NCBI GenBank assembly: GCA_966211675.1
Contig: CBIHPK010000015.1
Location: forward strand, 11,151 to 75,150
Length of the DNA stretch: 64,000 nucleotides
Direction of reading: 5' to 3'
From: SCUS01 sp966211675
GTDB taxonomy: Bacteria; Myxococcota_A; Polyangia; Polyangiales; Ga0077539
Below are positions 61,566 to 64,000 of this stretch, piece after piece. The translations under genes were made by a program, and so were the position numbers. Each line of letters begins with the position of its first letter. Positions within the stretch are counted from its first letter, which is position 1. The notes below the pieces were generated by a model. That model did no database searches. It was not told the origin of the DNA and saw only the letters and a list, made by a program, of their open reading frames with translations.

Positions 61566-62804
61566 ATGGCCCTGACCTCTCGACGACCGTCCTGGTGGAT
61601 GTACGCGGCCGTGTTGGCGCTGGCGGGCGCGAGCGCGTCGGCCGACCCGATGGACCTCTCGCTCAACCGCCTCAGCTACTACAACAATACCCCATGGAGT
61701 AATGGGGGCGTGCGCTACGAGCCGTCGCGCTGGGCCTTCCGCGGGGGCTGCGGCACCGCGGGCACCGCCGGGGCCGACGGCCAGGCCTACGCCCAGTGCT
61801 TCCCGGACAACCAGCTCTGGGCCAACCTGGTCAACGAGCTCGGGGCCGCGCTCGCGCCCGCCCTCGCCGCCCCCGCGATGACCCTCGGCACCTCCGGGAT
61901 CTACGTGGGCTACGAGCTCTCGGTCACCAACCTCCAGGCCAGCGGCGAGCACTGGCGCCGCGGCACCGAGGGGTCCGCCGTGTCCAACGTCAACAGCGAC
62001 ACCAGCACCCGCCGAGACAACGGCGACGGCGCGGGCGTCGTCTCTCGCATCCACGTCCGCAAGGGGCTGCCCTTCGGCTTCGAGCTCGGCACGCAGGTGA
62101 GCCACCTGCACTCCAGCGGCATCTGGGCCATCGGGGCCGACCTGCGCTGGGCCCTCTTCGAGGGCTTCCACAGCGGCCTCGGCTGGCTGCCCGACCTCGC
62201 GCTGCGAGGCTCGGTCAACACCCTCGCGGGCCAGTCGCAGATGTCCCTCACCGTGGTGGGCATCGACGCCGTGGTCTCCAAGCGCTTCACCCTCGGCGGG
62301 CAGGTGCGCCTGAGCCCCTACGTCGGCGCGCAGGGGATGCTCATCTTCGGCGACTCCGGGGTCATCGACCTCACGCCCTCGCGCAGCGCCCAGTCCGAGT
62401 GCCCCCGGCCGCAGACCCGCTACGTGCCCGACACCCGCACCGGCGCAGACCGCTCTCCCTCCGGCCTCGTCGGGCAGGTCATCTGCAACGGCGGCGGATC
62501 GCTCCCCACGCCGACGCTCCCCGGCGACCTCAACGACACCCGCAACAGCGCCGTCTTCCAGCCCATGCGCATCCTGCGCACCCGGGGCTTCCTCGGGCTG
62601 CAGTTCCAGTGGGAGATCCTGATGGTGACGGCGGAGTTCTCCGTCGACCTCGGCGACCCCTCGTTCACCAGCACCCCGCCGACGGACGCCGGTCGCCCGG
62701 TGACCACCAACGTCGCCGCCGGCGCCCCCTCGCGCACGCCCATCAGCCTCGACAACTACACCCAGTGGACCACCACCGTGGGCGTCGGGCTGGCGTTCCG
62801 CTGA
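61566..62804 (+). CDS. Secreted or outer-membrane protein downstream of the glucan synthase
   Basis: 412 residues from ATG 61566 (GTG 61542 and 61563 in frame). The signal peptide is about 1-27 (WWMYAAVLALAGASASA). The mature part alternates hydrophobic and polar residues like a porin-type barrel (LSVTNLQASGEHWRRG, FTLGGQVRLSPYVGAQ) and ends in TTTVGVGLAFR, an aromatic-plus-Arg ending typical of outer-membrane proteins. Four Cys. It starts 56 bp after the synthase, so a role in export or anchoring of the glucan is possible but unproven. Confidence 0.65.
   Translation: MALTSRRPSWWMYAAVLALAGASASADPMDLSLNRLSYYNNTPWSNGGVRYEPSRWAFRGGCGTAGTAGADGQAYAQCFPDNQLWANLVNELGAALAPALAAPAMTLGTSGIYVGYELSVTNLQASGEHWRRGTEGSAVSNVNSDTSTRRDNGDGAGVVSRIHVRKGLPFGFELGTQVSHLHSSGIWAIGADLRWALFEGFHSGLGWLPDLALRGSVNTLAGQSQMSLTVVGIDAVVSKRFTLGGQVRLSPYVGAQGMLIFGDSGVIDLTPSRSAQSECPRPQTRYVPDTRTGADRSPSGLVGQVICNGGGSLPTPTLPGDLNDTRNSAVFQPMRILRTRGFLGLQFQWEILMVTAEFSVDLGDPSFTSTPPTDAGRPVTTNVAAGAPSRTPISLDNYTQWTTTVGVGLAFR
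61686..61704 (-). repeat. Dispersed motif GYTTACC-N7-GTAW, copy 13
   Basis: Minus-strand CATTACT-N7-GTATT, the most divergent full-spacing copy, near the start of the secreted-protein gene (codons AAT ACC CCA TGG AGT AAT). Confidence 0.5.
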
Positions 62805-62904
62805 CCCGCTCACCCCCCGGGGCGGGCGCTCGACTTCGCCCGTCCCTCGCTTCACAACCCCTGCCCCCCTCACTCACTCACTCACCCTCTCCAGGAGCAT
62901 CGCA

Positions 62905-63237
62905 ATGGATGAATCGACCCGGCAGCGCATCGCGGACCTCGTCAACGGCAACAAGGTCGTGCTGTTCATGAAGGGCACCCGGCACTTCCCGCAGTGCGGC
63001 TTCTCCGGGGCCGTGGTGCAGGTGCTCAACGCCAACAAGGCCACCTACGAGACGGTCAACGTGCTCGCCGACCCGGCGATCCGCGAAGGCATCAAGGAGT
63101 TCGCGAACTGGCCCACCATCCCGCAGCTCTACATCGGCGGCGAGTTCGTCGGCGGGGCCGACATCGTCCGGGAGCTGCACTCCCGGGGAGAGCTCGCCGC
63201 CATGCTCGCGAAGGCCTCGGCCACCCCCGCCTCCTAG
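62905..63237 (+). CDS. grxD: Monothiol glutaredoxin, Grx4/GrxD family
   Basis: 110 residues. The CGFS active site is Cys31-Ser34 in GTRHFPQCGFSG. WPTIPQLYIGGEFVGGADIV is the glutathione-binding and homodimer segment. Such proteins hold a [2Fe-2S] cluster with two glutathiones and deliver it to Fe-S targets. The 100-bp gap before it contains an ACTC repeat and a CCAGGAG ribosome-binding site about 8 bases from ATG 62905. Confidence 0.96.
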   Translation: MDESTRQRIADLVNGNKVVLFMKGTRHFPQCGFSGAVVQVLNANKATYETVNVLADPAIREGIKEFANWPTIPQLYIGGEFVGGADIVRELHSRGELAAMLAKASATPAS

Positions 63238-63300
63238 TCGTCACGACGCGCTCCCACCGCGACGCGGATCTGCTCTAGACTCCGCGACCCTGACATCCCC

Positions 63301-64000
63301 ATGAGCCAAGCATCGCCTTCGCCCCTTCGCGCGCGCCTCGCGGACCACGCCCTGCTCGCGTACCTCTCCCCCCTCTTCGCCGGCCGCCGCATCGCCGTGG
63401 TCGGGACGTCCTCGGGTGACGTCGCGCACCGCGCCCGCGCGCTGGGCGCCCACACGGTGATCTCCTTCGGCGGCGTCGCCGAGGACATCGCCGTGCGGGC
63501 TCTCACCCCCGGCGCCATCGCGGCCTTCCACGGCAAGCTCGACGTGATCGTGGTGCCCGACGCCACGGCGGTCCCCTCGCTGGTGGCGGTGCTCGACGAG
63601 GCGCGCCGGGCGCTCGGCTCCGACGGCATCCTGGTGGTGGGCGCCGAGCCCGAGGACGCGCCGGTCCCGATGGAGGTCTCCGGGCGCTCGTCGCCGATGG
63701 GCTTCACCCAGCTCCACGAGCTCTGCGCGGCGCGCTTCGGAGAGGTGCGGATGGTGGGGCGCGGCCCCTTCGTGGGCTACACCCTCGCGACGCTCGACGA
63801 GGCGGCGGAGGGCGTCGCGCTCGACACGCGGCTGGTCGACGGCGACCCCCCGAAGCCCGAGGCCTTCATCGCCGTGGCCTCCGACAGCGCCGTCGCGCTC
63901 GAGGCTCTCGCGGTGGTGCAGGTCGCCCCGGAGGTGCTGCACACGCTGCGCGCCGCGGCGCGCGGAGACCTCGAGGCGAAGGTCGCCGAGCGCGACCAGA
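63301..64000 (+). CDS. Methyltransferase-fold hypothetical protein, truncated by the window edge
   Basis: The open frame from ATG 63301 runs past base 64000 without a stop (at least 233 residues). RIAVVGTSSGDVAHRARALGA near 30-50 resembles a Rossmann nucleotide- or SAM-binding loop, with ILVVGAEPEDAPV near 110. By the visible end it becomes helical and Arg/Glu-rich (LRAAARGDLEAKVAERDQ), possibly a coiled coil. No clear ribosome-binding site. Family unresolved without the C-terminus. Confidence 0.65.
   Translation, partial: MSQASPSPLRARLADHALLAYLSPLFAGRRIAVVGTSSGDVAHRARALGAHTVISFGGVAEDIAVRALTPGAIAAFHGKLDVIVVPDATAVPSLVAVLDEARRALGSDGILVVGAEPEDAPVPMEVSGRSSPMGFTQLHELCAARFGEVRMVGRGPFVGYTLATLDEAAEGVALDTRLVDGDPPKPEAFIAVASDSAVALEALAVVQVAPEVLHTLRAAARGDLEAKVAERDQ

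Noticed and set aside
1..64000. tRNA, rRNA, insertion sequences, prophage or integrase genes
   Set aside because: Looked for by eye on both strands; no cloverleaf, rRNA block, transposase or integrase motif was found.

Overview
The window is a GC-rich chromosomal segment (by eye around 70% GC or more) that looks like a member of the Myxococcota, probably a Polyangia or Sandaracinus-type bacterium. The supporting content is hybrid histidine kinases, FHA-GGDEF and VIT/VWA/beta-propeller proteins, several ExbB/ExbD motor units, TSP3-OmpA proteins and an AgmX/PglI-like C-terminus. The assignment is inferred from gene content; there is no rRNA or tRNA in the window. I found no prophage, insertion sequence, CRISPR array or integron, and the segment reads as core or lineage-specific chromosome.

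Layout. 0.2-3.9 kb (+): a flavin desaturase fused to an acetoacetate-decarboxylase-like domain, translationally coupled to a 7-TM protein that resembles Pyr4/PaxB terpene cyclases. 3.9-8.3 kb (-): FkbM methyltransferase, htpG and a long coiled-coil protein. 8.4 kb (+): a small membrane protein. From 36.95 kb down to 8.8 kb almost everything runs on the minus strand in tight, often 4-bp-overlapping blocks: pdhA-pdhB-pdhC, a hypothetical, ccsA/hemX-hemA-hemC, FHA-GGDEF, mreB-mreC-mreD-mrdA-rodA, a membrane protein, a hypothetical, a nitrilase, vanW-like, coaBC, and a signalling block (REC-kinase, PilZ-methyltransferase, dual-kinase hybrid sensor, VIT/VWA lipoprotein).

37-44 kb: an outer-membrane-type protein and two divergent three-gene ExbB-ExbD-ExbD motor clusters facing away from a 586-bp regulatory interval, followed by a Fur-family regulator. 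44-53 kb: a site-2 protease coupled to an SctL/FliH-like stator protein and a partner, a DUF2207-like membrane protein, DUF1232, OmpA with TSP3 repeats, an SDR, trmL and small hypotheticals. 53-61.5 kb (+): one 2,824-codon cyclic beta-1,2-glucan synthase, then a secreted or outer-membrane protein, a monothiol glutaredoxin, and a gene that runs off the right edge.

The main unexplained signal is a dispersed bipartite DNA motif, GYTTACC-N7-GTAW. I found it 13 times by eye with invariant spacing, 12 of the copies inside genes, in all three reading frames and both orientations. It forces codons (TTA, GTA, ATA, CTA) that are otherwise rare here. It behaves like a DNA-level site rather than a protein motif.
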